A DNA stretch of 64,000 bases from Trissonchulus latispiculum (lineage: Eukaryota > Nematoda > Enoplea > Enoplida > Ironidae), in assembly GCA_030248195.1 (NCBI GenBank), contig JASAND010026597.1:42226-106225 (forward strand). The letters are read 5' to 3'. The notes beneath the pieces were generated by a model that did no database searches, had not been told where the DNA came from, and worked only from the letters and a program-made list of their open reading frames with translations. A program made the translations under genes and the position numbers. How positions within the stretch are numbered: the stretch's first letter is position 1; each line of letters starts with the position of its first letter. Shown here one piece after another: positions 45,813-57,656 of this stretch.

Positions 45813-46172
45813 AAATAATCTAATCAATAATAATTTATAATCTATAAAAATATGTCTGAGGGTAGTTGTTTTCTAAAGTTCTTACGTAAATAATGAGGTA
45901 ATTTTTTGTTGCTGAATCCGTATTAGTATCGACTATCAAGGCCACCGGAAAATCCGTAGTTTGGAAATGAAGAAGAATGAAAGAAAATGAAGAAAATGAA
46001 GAAACTGAACCTGGCGGAGCTCTCACAAATCTCAAATCCAATGACAGTAATTATGTAATTTTTGCAGCTGGTAGTAAAAATAGCTATCGGCCCCCCCCGA
46101 AGCTCGTAGACCCCCGCGCAGAATTTTTCCAAAGCTGTATAGGCCAGACCTTCATTCATTGCCCATGCTGCC

Positions 46173-47096
46173 CAGACAATGCGAAGCTGAAAAGAGCCCA
46201 ATTTGGCCTATCATCACATTAAGTGCTCATTGCGAATAGCAGCGGTGCACAGCATTTTTCGAAACTCCAAGCATCTATTTTCTAAATTGCGGGCTGGTTG
46301 ATCCCAAGGGGATACCTTCCACAGTCTCTACGCCCTACTCTTGACAATAAGTGGATTAAGGGTTCTTCAGCGTGCACTACCCCTAACGAGGAGCACACTA
46401 GTTTAACCTCTCATCCGACTGGCGGAGCAGTGACCTACGTTTTTGCTGAAGGAAACAATGCAGCATCATTATGGCTAAGATGGAAATCGATCCTCGGACC
46501 TTTCGGTCCAAAGTCTATTGCTTTAACAATTCTGTGTCTGATAGTGACCACCTTTATACATAAAGTCAAATTGATACCGATCAGAGAGTGGATCTGAAAA
46601 GCTTTGAAAAATCCTTTAGTTGTAGGTAGATTGGGCGTTTTCAAAACAGCACTGTGACCCAACATCCACTGGTGCGGGAGCAGATGTAGTGGACATGAAA
46701 GCTTACAGTCGGATTGAGTACTACGCCTGTCATGGATAAACGAGCAACTATCAGTAGAGGTTGACGAGTTGAACATGACATGCTACTAATTAATAGTTAT
46801 AAGGCCGTAGGGGTTCAGTTTCAACATATACCGAAACTGCACGCAAACGGCTTCACCTACAAGGATTATACAACACGAATGGATACTGGAAGTTTGCTTC
46901 TCCATAGATGAAAATGTAGCAGCTCTAACTAGTTTACTGATAGCACTTATTCACAAAGTACAGACATTGCTCAACCGAACTAATGAACATTGCTAATTCT
47001 TATAAAGTATAGGCCCACTAAATATAGTGACACATAAACGACAAGCGACAGAGTGACATACCCTTCTGCCCGCATTATGTACTTCTAATCTGTGAA
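46173..47096. other. Unassigned sequence with two opposed short frames
   Basis: Frames at 46298-46597 (plus) and 46435-46776 (minus) overlap and neither resembles a family I know. GC content is a little above the surroundings, so an unrecognised exon is possible. Confidence 0.3.
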
Positions 47097-47854
47097 CAGG
47101 GCCCCGTTGCATAAAACACTGATTACTGATTAATCAGTAATCAGTAATCAGATATCAGTAAATTCCGTTGCATAAAATTTACTGATTACCATCAGTAATC
47201 AGTAATTAGTAATCAGTGAATTATCAGTGAAATAATCAGTGAACTATCAGTAAGCGTTGCATAAAGCATTTTACTGATGACTGTTTGCTGATAGTTTGTC
47301 AGTAAATTACCATCAGTGTTTGTTTACTGATTATCTACGTTATAGTGGTGACTTTCACCGAATCAAATGGTTTAATTTTTTGTAGTGTTGGTTTATCCGG
47401 TTCTCTAGAATGCGCTGCATTTACTGATATAAAAATCTTCCTAGTCCGTTGACTACAGCCTGACTTCTAGTCGTTTAAAATATGGTATCTTAGTTTCACA
47501 GATCAACTGATTTTAAGCCGCACCAAAATTAGTTTACATGAGGGTGAGAGTTCAATCTTTACGTTTCCATAATCATTATTGACTCAACAGTATTAATTAT
47601 TAATAATTTTGGCATAAAACATTTTATTCTCTACTATTTAAGGTGAATACTGATTCGCAAGTGCATAGACTTTCATAAAATGGCATGCACTTGGTTTATA
47701 CATACTGATTATTTTTACTGATTGTTTATCAGTAAATCAGTACTTAGCCATCAGTAGTTTTATGCAACGGAAAAAATGTTACTGATTACTGATGGCACTG
47801 ATTACTGATGGTTCTGATAACTGATTACTGATTGTTTTATGCAACGGGCCCCTG
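47097..47854. mobile_element. hAT-type miniature element with ACTGATTA repeats
   Basis: The ends CAGGGCCCCGTTGCATAAAA and TTTTATGCAACGGGCCCCTG are inverted; CAGGG...GTTGCATAAA ends are common in hAT elements. Next to each end are many TCAGTAATCAGTAATCAG / ACTGATTACTGAT repeats, a possible array of transposase sites. It has no coding capacity. No exact 8-bp duplication is seen. Confidence 0.8.
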
Positions 47855-48029
47855 GAATACGCATTCTGACATGTGTGTAGCGTAAATACGCAAGCGCTTA
47901 TAAAGTGTGTGCTTGGAATACGCAGGATACTTTTAGTGTTTCATTGTAGTTATATGCTCTGATATAATAAACATGTTGTAGAGAAATTACGAAATATATC
48001 GACTGTCTTTACAAGATAAAATTGAGAAA
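47855..48029. repeat. Short duplication of GGAATACGCA
   Basis: TGGAATACGCATTCTGACAT (47853) and TTGGAATACGCAGGATACTT (47913) form a loose repeat of about 60 bp. Nothing else is supported. Confidence 0.4.
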
Positions 48030-49029
48030 ATGGTTTCGAGTTGTAAACGCAAGAACTGTGGATTTACGGTTGTAGTACCACAACGGGATTTCCTACGTAA
48101 TTTTTCCATGGATGAAGCAATCTTGGGTACACCCAATCTTGACAAACCATTGGGTAAAGCAAGATTGGTTGGCAAGCTATCTTTGCGCAAAATCTTGGTG
48201 TCAGAGAGTGCATATTTGGCTGGCTACCATCATGGCTTTTACGCATGCGCAAATGATCAAAATTTTTTTAGCTTTATATATGAAATTTTACCCTACCAAG
48301 TGAAAGAACGGTTTAAAATGACGTGCATGTCTCTTCTCTACGTGGTTTCTATCAAAAGTTACAGATGATTTTACATATGGCTGATTTACGTTGACCGTTT
48401 GCACAAGCAATGTAATGTAAGATCATTTTATACAAAAATTAAATCTATTATGCTTTAGAGGTTATCATTGTGTTACTTATGTGTATTTGATAACAAAACA
48501 CTATGCGGCTAATTGAAAGCATAGCGAATTCCTAAAACCAAGGCAAACAATGAAAAGTAGCGAATACTTTGTTTTTGATTTTCTCGTAACTGCTTCAACT
48601 CAACCAAACGACCAAATTTTTTTAGATATCTTTTATATTTAGATACGCTCAGGCCGTTTTCTTTGCTTTTGAAAAAATGAGTAGTGGGCAAGATATAGAA
48701 TTAACAATATTTCAAAATAAGCTGAAAAAATCGAAAATGCACTTTTAGGAAAAACTGAAATACGTATAAACGAGAGCGTATAAATTATAAAGTTTGCGTG
48801 AAAATTTCCAAAAAATTCATAAATAAATGAAAGAGATATTTAAGTTCAAAACTTTTAATGCATTTCCTCTTATGTAGACAGCAAGCCAGCCCCCACAAGG
48901 TTGTAGGCAAGCGGATATGATGTAAAACATGATAAAGAACAAATGTGAAAATTTTTAAGGCGATTAATTAAATTTTTAGTTCACAGTATCTGTTCAAAGT
49001 CCACCCCGATAATGGTACTACCACCTTAA
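48030..49029 (+). mobile_element. Relative of the TTAA-flanked family A, left end missing
   Basis: GTTGGCAAGC, GCTGGCTACCATCATGGCTT and ACGTGGTTTCTATCAAAAGT line up with 13190-13390. The right end GATAATGGTACTACCACCTTAA parallels the A/B termini (shown as 48-49 kb: GGGGTGG near TTAA). An apparent 112-codon frame inside is repeat sequence, because the same region is broken in copies A and B. Confidence 0.68.
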
Positions 49030-49915
49030 GTTAAATTTTATCTAATTTTTACAAAACATGGTCGATTTTACTCAAATCTCGTATCAATGCAATCGAACAC
49101 AAATAATAGGATCCGATCCGTTGCAGGACTTAGCAGCTAGCTGCATATTAAAAGTTATTCTGAACATTTTTATCCCACTTCCTTCAACTTTTGCAACAGA
49201 CTGAAAGATCTCCAATGATGTCCAGCCTGGCAATTTCAACTACGATGCTCTCCAACAAAATTATCTTAAGTCGATGACCTCAACCTGATCTTCAAGGACG
49301 TCTTCTGACACAAGGATCATCAAATATACCGTCAATGATCAGAAACTCTTCGTTCTCTAGCCTACGAGCATACTCACTAGACCGTTCTCGATTCTTATAC
49401 TAACATCACAATAACAACGCCGAACCCAACCGATCTCAAAGCTGATGGCAAACTGATAACCTCCACTCCAATCCTATATGATCTCCAAACCTATTGATTT
49501 CGTCATTTGCTCCCTTGGTTGTTGATCTCTAATTTGGTTGCATGCATGCAGTAGCTAACAAAAGGTGACAAAATTTTAACGTTTTCCTAGCACACACTTC
49601 CTAAGCGCTTGCGTAATTACGCTACACATTTTCGAATGCTCATTCCAGTTACATCGATTGAAAATATGCCGACCGCCCCCCACCCTCTGTGGCACACACA
49701 AAATGCTAGTCGAGAGCTGAGCTTTACTGACCAATACCCAGCATATACAGCAATCCGTTTATTTCTAACATGTTCAACTTTTTCATATTGTACAGAAGGT
49801 TTAATTTTTGCTAATCTGTAATGAAGTTGCTAGTCTCCAGAGACAGAAAACGCTCTGCTCCCCGGTCTAGTGACAGAAAACGCTCTGCACTTGATTACAC
49901 GGAAGGTCAGCGCGT
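49030..49915. other. Unassigned sequence
   Basis: A duplicated TAGTGACAGAAAACGCTCTG lies near 49839 and 49870. No gene is seen. Confidence 0.3.
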
Positions 49916-49919
49916 CCAC

Positions 49920-50230
49920 TTAGGAAAGTAGACTTAGGCACCGGATCTCCGAAAGGTGGTGTTCCAAAATCAGAGATTCCCTGCGGCCAACCTTTGTAGG
50001 GGTCTTCTTCGTGAGTTCGTTTGTTGCACTGGATTCCAGCTGATCAGCAAGAGGGGTCAGCGCTTGCTTGGATTTGATCGCTGGATTGATGCTGAATCTT
50101 CTGCTTCCTGACCAGAACTTACCTTTGAGTAGTCCTGATCCAATCCTTAGGCTAACTCGCCTGACTTTCAGAGACAATCGCGCCTCACTGTTAAACTCTG
50201 AGACTCTAGGTCTGACACGCCAATTATTTA
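49920..50230 (-). other. Possible gag/leader remnant of an LTR element
   Basis: The minus strand has TAATAAATAATTGGCGTGTC near 50225, a TGGCG start typical of some primer-binding sites just after an LTR end, and an open frame of about 100 residues downstream. No capsid motif is recognised, so the call is tentative. Confidence 0.25.
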
Positions 50231-51327
50231 TTACACTCGCTACAAGTATTATGGGTACACGCTTTGGCAAGATTACAAGTTACACTACAAACTGCGTTAC
50301 TGACAGGGGTCGTTACAAACTGTGCAAAAACAGATACAATTACAATTCAGTACAGTATAGACTTTACTGTACCAGAGTTGCCAGTTACCCTTTTTAGGTT
50401 GGTATTAATATTATCCTAATTTAGGATAATATTACCCAAGTTATAGGTTTTAGGTTAGGGACAAGGTTCAGTGATACTTCTTCTTCTTCCTTTTCTTAAA
50501 CTCTGTCTTCACTACCTAGTTATCACACTGTCTCCAACTCTCTACTAATCGAGTACCTATATGCTTTCTCGTGCACCTATATGCTTGTGCTGTGCGACTC
50601 TTTATCCGTCCTTACACACGGATTATCAAACTACAAATCAGCAAACTACAAACAAACAATTATTAGCTTAAATAAACCTGGGGTCGGTCTATGGGTGAGT
50701 CCCCGAATTGTTGGACACTGCTTTCCCGAAGGTCCGCTCCAACACCTAGACAGGGTTACTGTACGGAACTGGCTTTTTGAGGAAATACAGAAAATGGGGA
50801 GTTTCCTGGTTCTGCCTTACTTATTCCTGATTAATAAAAATTAAACAACTACAACTACAACGGTTCAACGAATCTACGGCTTCTTCTTCTTCACTGATGA
50901 TGGGGTGGCGCTTAGGCCAGAGACACGGGAGAAACGCCTCCCGACTTAAAACTGATGACGAAAACGGTTGAATTCATGACTTGATAGAAAAGAGAATCGG
51001 TGTTTTAGTCCTTTTTTCCAAGAGTTAGATTTAGGCCTTTCGGTTTCTGGTTTAACCTCCCACTTTGATCAGGCGGTGCTACGCTCGCTGTCTCTGTCTT
51101 AATCCGCTGCTCGGCACTACAAGCCGTCTATGTACCTTCCAAAACTGACTGATTCCAATTGACTGACTGATACGACTACTGATTCACTGATCCGGACTTC
51201 TGCGGTCCACTTGATAAACTACTGGCTCTGACTATCTGAGAGAGACACACAAGACTGGTAAGATCCGCGGGCAGTTCAGGTTAGGATAGAGCAGCGTAGC
51301 TTCGTCTCCGCACCTGAATCAAATGGG

Positions 51328-51410
51328 TTAAGACCCATTAGTACAAGATTATGGTGCGGGAATCGAACCCAGCAACCATTACTCGTTCCTTTGCTTTCTA
51401 GGCCCAAAAT
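51328..51410 (-). other. tRNA-like sequence
   Basis: The minus strand contains GTTGCTGGGTTCGATTCCCG, a good B-box / T-arm match, next to GCACCATAATC. The 5' half does not fold as a tRNA, so it is a relic or SINE head. Confidence 0.4.
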
Positions 51411-52743
51411 ATGCATTTTGGGCCCCACTTGAACTTGTAACTTGAAGAATTGACTAAACACTGTTGGTTATTGCCTGTTTGGCATATTAACCGCTCCTGG
51501 TAACTTCCTGTCACCAATTGGGGCCTTCCTGGCCTCTGCTAACTTGTATTATCAGAATTTAGCTAAACTTGCCGCAATTTCGGCTTGGACAAACTGATTC
51601 ACAAGTTTTCCACCTTGGGCCCGGCTGGGCCTAACTGAACTGGTAATTACACGAACCAACCTTGAAAAGTGTACAAAACCTGTGCTGTTTGCTACCTATA
51701 TTCAGACTTCATTTGCCTTTGTCCTTTCCTTGCATAGACCGGCCTTCTAGGGCCATTTTGGTGTAAATTGCGTTGATTCTGACCAAATTTTGCACAATCT
51801 TTAGAGTAAACTAGAATGCTGACAAATATTAACGTTTTCGGCCTGTGGCTGGCCCGATTTTGTTGATTTGTCACGGGAAATGGGTTCATTTCCCGTGACC
51901 CAGGGATTACATCAAACATATGTACGAAACTGGACATTTTGAGTGCATTTCCGATATTGGAAGATGGTCATTCGTTAACTACTTATAGTAATCACCTTAA
52001 CTAATGCCTACCTACCTACTCATATTAATTAACTAAGGCCTACGTAATATTAATGTTAACTTGCTAACTAAACTTGCGAACTAACTAAAGCCTACTTAAT
52101 ATTAATGTTGACTTTTGATTACCTGGTGTTTTAATGTAAAACCTCATTAATTAATTTATTTGCAGGTTTGGGACTGAAATAAAATGAAACCTACTGGCTG
52201 ACTGTGAGTGAGTTTCTGCAAGTAATTAGTTTTAGTCAGTTTAAGCAAAAAGGCAAAAACTCACTCACTCACTGTCTCAGCAGCCATTCTACGCAGTCCC
52301 TACTTACCGACCTACCGACCTACCGAACTACATCTGCTTCTAAATCTACCAACCCTTATCCTAGTGCCCTAACAGGGGACGTGCCGAACCGCTATTCGAT
52401 CCGGTGCTGGCAACCCCAGCAGCCAGCCGAGTGGAAGTCGCGCAAACTACCACCCTTTCACACGAGCACATAATTCCATTCGTGCAAAACTGGCATATAA
52501 ATTAGCGAAATTTTGATGAAAACGAATTTAAGTAAAAATTACATATTCTTGTAGATCTTGAAAAACTGAACATTTTTTGTGCTTACAGCACCAAAAAATG
52601 TTAAGTAATTAGTGAAAGAAACCTAATTAAAGTTTGGTCCTACATATGCATAATTAGCACATCTAATGTATTAATTAAAATGCACACACGCTGGGTTGCT
52701 AAATTGCTTCCTTATATAGGCTGGCTTAACCTTGTTCTAATTG

Positions 52744-52782
52744 TAGCCCGAGGACCTGAGTTCGAACCTCAGCACGGGCCTA
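52744..52782 (+). other. tRNA 3'-half-like hairpin
   Basis: CTGAGTTCGAACCTCAG is a perfect T-arm (5-bp stem, TTCGAAC loop). GCCCG before it and CGGGC after it could pair as a shortened acceptor stem. The D and anticodon arms are absent, so it is not a usable tRNA gene. Confidence 0.5.
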
Positions 52783-55700
52783 CTTCTTTTCTCTTGGCTG
52801 GGTTTATCTTTTTGCCTCTTACATGGGGGTTTATGTTATTACGGTAACGACCGTGAACCCATGCTAGTTGTAAACCAAGCCCATTGATACCCCTTTTCAT
52901 AGCTAAGCCTAACTATTTCCACTTATTAAAAACTTCAATTAATTAGTACAATAAAACTACAGACATTTTCCTACCTAGTACTCAATAAACTACTGGTCCG
53001 CTAATCGAATGTTTACTATGTAAAACCAAGTTTTTGGATTAATTCCGCAATAGTTTAAACTGTTCTTCTCTGGTCCTGATTTGGCTAATTCTGGATTCCG
53101 TGAATGCGGCCCATCCGTCCCCTAATCGCAGGGCAATCCTACACGGATGACCGGAAATCCAGCAAGTCTTGCAGACCTAATGGGGGTCCCCGTGACCCTA
53201 GGCTGCCGAACCTGTCTAAATCGCCAGAATTACCTTTATTTCCTGTACCCATTTTTACGACTTTCATTCCAAAAGTAGCACTTTCACAGCAATTGCACAT
53301 CCAACTAATAACCATTACTGATCTATGATTTTATCCGGATTTTGGGTCCAAATTGCTACTCAATTTGGCCCACTTTCCTGCCTACTATCTGAACATTTTA
53401 CTCATTCACACTGGCAGTCCCAATACCCTTATCAAACAAAGGGGGTTTACATGGTATGCCCTCATTCACACTCACAGTCACACAATTTTGATTACTCACT
53501 CGTAATCTACAAAAGAAGGCTAGCTCTGGAACCTCACACTCCATGAGGAGTTTACCCAGGCAGCCACTTACGTAAATTTGGGGGGGTCTCATTCACACAA
53601 CAAATCACAACAATATTGACGCATACGATTATACAAACATAACACTTCCTAACTACTCCGTAACAAGGCCTACCTACTTATAGTATGCATATTTCGGATT
53701 TACTTTGATTAACCCCTTCCAGTATCTTTGCTTTGAACTTTGGAACTTTGATAAAAGAAAATTTTGTTGGATTTTTGGAAACTTCGGTAAGTGACTTGAA
53801 AGCAGAACGAGTAATAATTGCTTAGGCAATTATTACTAAAAAACAGATCATACATACACTTCCGCTAAGGACAGCTTCAAATTAATTAGATTAACACTGG
53901 GAAGTCGGCCATTCCCTTTAAAATAGCTTGATAATTGATGATTAAAATGATTCAGATCCTTTTTGGGTTCCTAATATTTTGATGCCAACACAAGGTTACA
54001 TTTCACAATAACAATACATAATTACAGACAATAATATTACTTCAGTAGCGCCTCGTCTTGCAATTATGGCCGGCAATTCCTAATTGCCGGCTGTGGGGAG
54101 AAACAGACCCTAAACTAACTCAGTTCTACATATGAGGTCATGACCAAGAGACCTCCTATCTCAACTTAGGGGTGGGTCCCCACTCAAAATCCCAATTCAG
54201 AATTACAACCCCAAAAAACATCAATACACAAAAATATCTGGGCGTAAGCCCCTGTAAAAAATAAAGGCCATTCAGGCCGTGGCTTGGTTGTATGAAGTCG
54301 ATTTTAAATAAGGCCCGAAGGCCACAAAAAGTAAAGTTTTAGGCCAAAGGGGCTTTTAAAAATTCCCTAAGGTGCGTTCCTAGTGTGATATTTTGGCCGA
54401 GCATAGTGCGCTCATTTGGCCCTCATTGTGTGGTGTTCGTCGTGTGCGCTCAGATCTTCTCCTCTGACCCGTGCGGTGGTCAGAGGAGGGCCCTAACTCG
54501 TGTCCTAACCAGGGAAAGCACGTCTTTTATTCCCGGCCAAAACGCTGGCACAACGGGAAGACGTGCTAAGTATGGGGGAGAAAAACCGACCGCTCCCGGC
54601 CGAGTCTCAGACGAACACTGGCTGGAAATTCAAAATTTCCAGTGAGCTGACAGGAGTCTGGCAGCTCACTGGTGTTTACTTTGCTGGCGGATTTCTTTTG
54701 ATTTTATTGGAGCTTCCAGAAATTTCTGGAAGCTCCCTATGTTAATACATGTGCCCAAGTCGGGCTGGCCAAGCGGCTGGTCCGTTGGAGGGGAGATTAA
54801 TGAGAAAATGGAGTTATTACCCTCCAACTGACCCTAATTTTGATTTATTTCCCAAGCTGAATTTTGGGAAACTTTGCAGACTTTTTGGTTACCACGTAAA
54901 GGTAACCAAAGGGGAAATTACTGGCTTTAAAAATAAAAGTAACAGAATTGAAAAACGAAATTGTGCAAAATCGAGGCCACTCGGGGCCGAGTATGAAAAA
55001 ATAAATATTAACCGCCACTCTGGCCGTGTTATTTAGTAAAATTTATTATTATTATTTTCAGGCCTTCCCTTGTCTCCTGGCCCCTTTCTTTCTTTCTAGA
55101 CTTGACCTTTCGGCCGTAGACAAGGGAAGCCGCCCGTTGATCCCAGCAACAATTGTCCTTCCTCGCCAAGACTCTAAGTCTAACTAGAAAGGAAAAGGAA
55201 GGGCAATTGTTGCGTAAAAATATGCATACTAATAACTACGTAATTTTCTAGAAAATATAAACTAGATACTATTAATCTACGTACTTAAATACCTAAGACT
55301 GACTATTTTCGTTTCTTTTAAATTATTAGGGAGGGAGCTAAGCCCCCTCCGAACGTAATTTCACGCTATAGTTGTGTGTTAAATCTTTCTCTGCGAGGCA
55401 AGTCTCTGCTGGGAGAGAGCCAGCAGAGGCTCTGGGGGTGTGAATGGGAACATGAATGGGCGTAACCTCACACATAGTTACGCATTGTTATAAGGTCACC
55501 CAAGGCCAATATTATAAAATTAAAATGTAACCATTCAAAACTTCTTTTACTTATAACTTTCGCAATATTGGGAGTTGGGCGACCGGGTTTGGAGTTTTAG
55601 AATCAGCAGAGAATTGCCTTTCAGATGAGCCCAACTTGTATTTTGACCAAAAATTCGACTGATTAACTAATTAGTACCTAATTAATGCAGATTATACCTA

Positions 55701-55924
55701 ATTAGTACCTATAACCACTAACTAACATTATTCCATGCCCCTAATGGGCAAATTATGACCTTATTTTGACCCATCTTCCAATATTCGCACATATTAACTG
55801 CGTAAACCGTTTTAAAACTCGAAGTCTCTTGTTAAATTACTGGTTATTGAGCAACTTCCTTCTTCGGACTTATTTTCCTTGACAATTTTCAGCTATTTTA
55901 AACAGTTTCTAAATGAGTTCTGGA

Positions 55925-56040
55925 CAATGTGAGGCCTTATTCGTGGCCTGGGAAGAGTAACGACTCCTCCATTATACGGAAAACCGTATTAGGGCCTATT
56001 GCTGGCCCGGGAAGGGTAACGACCCCTCCGTTATTGGCTG
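55925..56040. repeat. About 61-bp direct duplication
   Basis: GGCCTTATTCGTGGCCTGGGAAGAGTAACGACTCCTCC-like text at 55932 recurs at 55994 with GGCCTATTGCTGGCCCGGGA and GTAACGACCCCTCCGTTAT. Confidence 0.75.
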
Positions 56041-56489
56041 ATGACCTACCTAAGCTTCCTTAAACTACGTTCCGCTGAGATTCCATTACTTTTTCGTGTC
56101 GTTTGCGTGCGCGTAGTACTATTTTCCTGGCTTATTCTTCCTATTTACACTAGAACCTATGTCCCTAGTAACGGGTTTCAGGTGGTTTCACACTGACTGG
56201 CAACTCTGGTAACTGCAGTACAGTTACTTTATACAATACTTGGACGTTTCACAGTTCACATCAAAATTCCACAAGCACGCCATTCACTAAGAGCTCAGAT
56301 CAATTCCATCAAGAATCGCAATCTCCCACAAATTGAGCTTTTCCTTGTTCCTTCTAGGTTTTTATTTTGCCTTTTCCATTACAAATCTCAATAGTTTAAT
56401 TTCATGCAATTTTATAGGGTGAGATGGGATTCACATCAAATGACTGTATTATCGAAACAAACTATTAAGTCAAGAACTCAAGATAAACA

Positions 56490-56830
56490 GATGGCGTAAG
56501 ACCATGATTGCCTTGGGGTGGACTTTGCACAGAAACTGTGAACTAAAGACTTACCCTGAACTGCACAAACAAAGTTTAAGAATAACTGCGGAATAGCAGA
56601 AGGCTAAGTCCGATTTTTGAATGGGAAATCAGTAGTTTACCTTCTGCTATTCTGCTACTATTCTTAAACGTTGTTGGTGCAGTCCAGGGTTAATCAATCG
56701 GTTTGAAATTTGGTACACTTGTTATTTATTATGTTCTGCACCAAACCAACTGGCCAACTGCGCTGCGAGAACTGGCTTGCTGTCTACACAAAAGGAAATG
56801 TATAAAAGCTTTGAAATTAAATATTTCGGA
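56490..56830 (-). mobile_element. Right-end fragment of the 48-49 kb element, inverted
   Basis: TTGGGGTGGACTTTG, ACTGTGAACTAAA and TTGCTGTCTACA match 48870-49015 in reverse. It is interrupted by the hairpin element at 56554-56699. Confidence 0.65.
56554..56699. mobile_element. 146-bp hairpin miniature element with TTA duplication
   Basis: The terminal repeats CCCTGAACTGCACAAACAAA and complement extend about 31 bp with three mismatches, and the pairing continues inward (CAGAAGG / CCTTCTG). TTA flanks both sides (56551-56553 and 56700-56702). A 3-bp TTA duplication fits PIF/Harbinger-type miniature elements. Confidence 0.82.
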
Positions 56831-57228
56831 TCTTTTGCGCTATCCCCCCATTTAACTAACTTTTGATTTTATGGACCAATAAGTTGGAAATTTGGTATGG
56901 GTGCATACTGAAGGCTGATAATTTCAAAACCTAAAAAAATTTAAAACTTAAAAAAATTTTAAAATTTTTAAAATTTTAGGTTGGCTAGGGAACCAAGGGG
57001 GACCAAAAATTTCTTTGAAAAAATTTTGCTGAAAACTTGCATAAAGGGGTAGCTCCGGAGCTCCCCCCAAGCCTTTTTTCAACCCTGCCCCAAAACTTTT
57101 TTGGGGGGACGTCCCCTCCCAACAGGGGGAGGGGGGGGGTAGTGGCCAAAAATATGGTATTTTTAGGGTAGATTTTGATAAAATTTTCAAAAATGTCCAA
57201 ATTTTTGGCTTAAACTGTTTATTCTGAA
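56831..57228. other. Unassigned sequence with G/C runs
   Basis: A proline-rich frame on the minus strand (56948-57190) arises from G/C runs and is not called. Confidence 0.3.
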
Positions 57229-57410
57229 CAGTGGCGGATCCAGGGGGGGGCCCAGGGGCCCGGGCCCCCCCCCTTTGCGATTTGGGCCCCCTCCTTTGAC
57301 ATTCCGGGCCCCCCCCTAGAAAAATTTTTCAGCTGTTTATATGCATAATTTGAGTGAAAATTAAGCATAATTTTAATAAATTTCACAAATTTTTTAAAAA
57401 ATTTCGCCTG
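57229..57410 (+). mobile_element. 5' part of a hAT miniature element
   Basis: CAGTGGCGGATCCAGG followed by G and C runs and TTTGCGATTTGGGCCCC. The segment to TTCAGCTGTTTATATGCATA matches 10261-10325. No right end was found before the TA tract at 57419. Confidence 0.7.
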
Positions 57411-57475
57411 CGGCGCACATATATATATATATATATATACTTCTACGATGTTTTATTACGTATATATATATATAT

Positions 57476-57656
57476 ACAAGTAGAAAAAATGCTCCTTGCA
57501 GTCGCATGAAAAATACAATATGAGCCAGAAGGACAGCATTCAATTCGAGAAAAGACAAGATCTAAAATCTATAATATGAGCCAGCATTTACTTATGTAAA
57601 GGACAAGATTTAAAAGTTTAATATGAGCAGCTCCCTTTCTCGGGCTCATATTGACG
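57476..57656. mobile_element. Left arm of the ACAAGTAG family
   Basis: Matches 2524-2712 (ACAAGTAG, AAAATGCTCCTTGCAGTCGC, repeated ATATGAGC). No inverted right arm was seen. It may be the 5' end of the satellite-carrying element whose array starts at 60725. Confidence 0.7.

Larger units (their letters stand above)
44356..46172 (-). mobile_element. hAT-like element with transposase remnant, putative limits
   Basis: CATGGGCAATG...GGCCTATACA at the left is inverted as TGTATAGGCC...CATTGCCCATG at the right. Between them are a GC-rich minisatellite and the C-terminal part of a hAT transposase. Flanks GCTGTCCACAC and GCTGCCCAGAC are similar, but not an exact 8-bp duplication, so the limits are provisional. 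Confidence 0.55.
50400..56300. other. Hairpin-dense tract without recognisable genes
   Basis: No frame above about 95 codons shows any domain. The tract does contain many perfect short hairpins: 50407-50433 (13-bp arms), 51401-51424 (10), 51870-51899 (13), 53810-53837 (12), 54069-54091 (10), 54459-54488 (11), 54517-54567 (10), 54639-54672 (11), 54709-54736 (14, no loop), 55065-55129 (12), 55146-55213 (18, one mismatch) and 55404-55428 (9). Stems differ in sequence. This density is not seen elsewhere in the window. The nature of the tract is unknown. Confidence 0.65.

Noticed and set aside
46298..46776. Two opposed frames of about 100 codons
   Set aside because: No family resemblance and no clear splice sites; kept only as a note in the unassigned stretch.
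48030..48368. 112-codon frame
   Set aside because: The region belongs to a dispersed inverted-repeat family; homologous text in 13101-14026 and 14136-15062 is interrupted.
52744..52782. Functional tRNA gene
   Set aside because: Only a T-arm and a shortened acceptor-like stem are present; the D and anticodon arms are missing.
50340..56250. Terminal inverted repeats of one 6-kb element (CCAGAGTTGCCAGT at about 50380 against ACTGGCAACTCTGG at about 56200)
   Set aside because: Only about 17-25 bases match and the flanking text differs, so chance or a small shared repeat is as likely.
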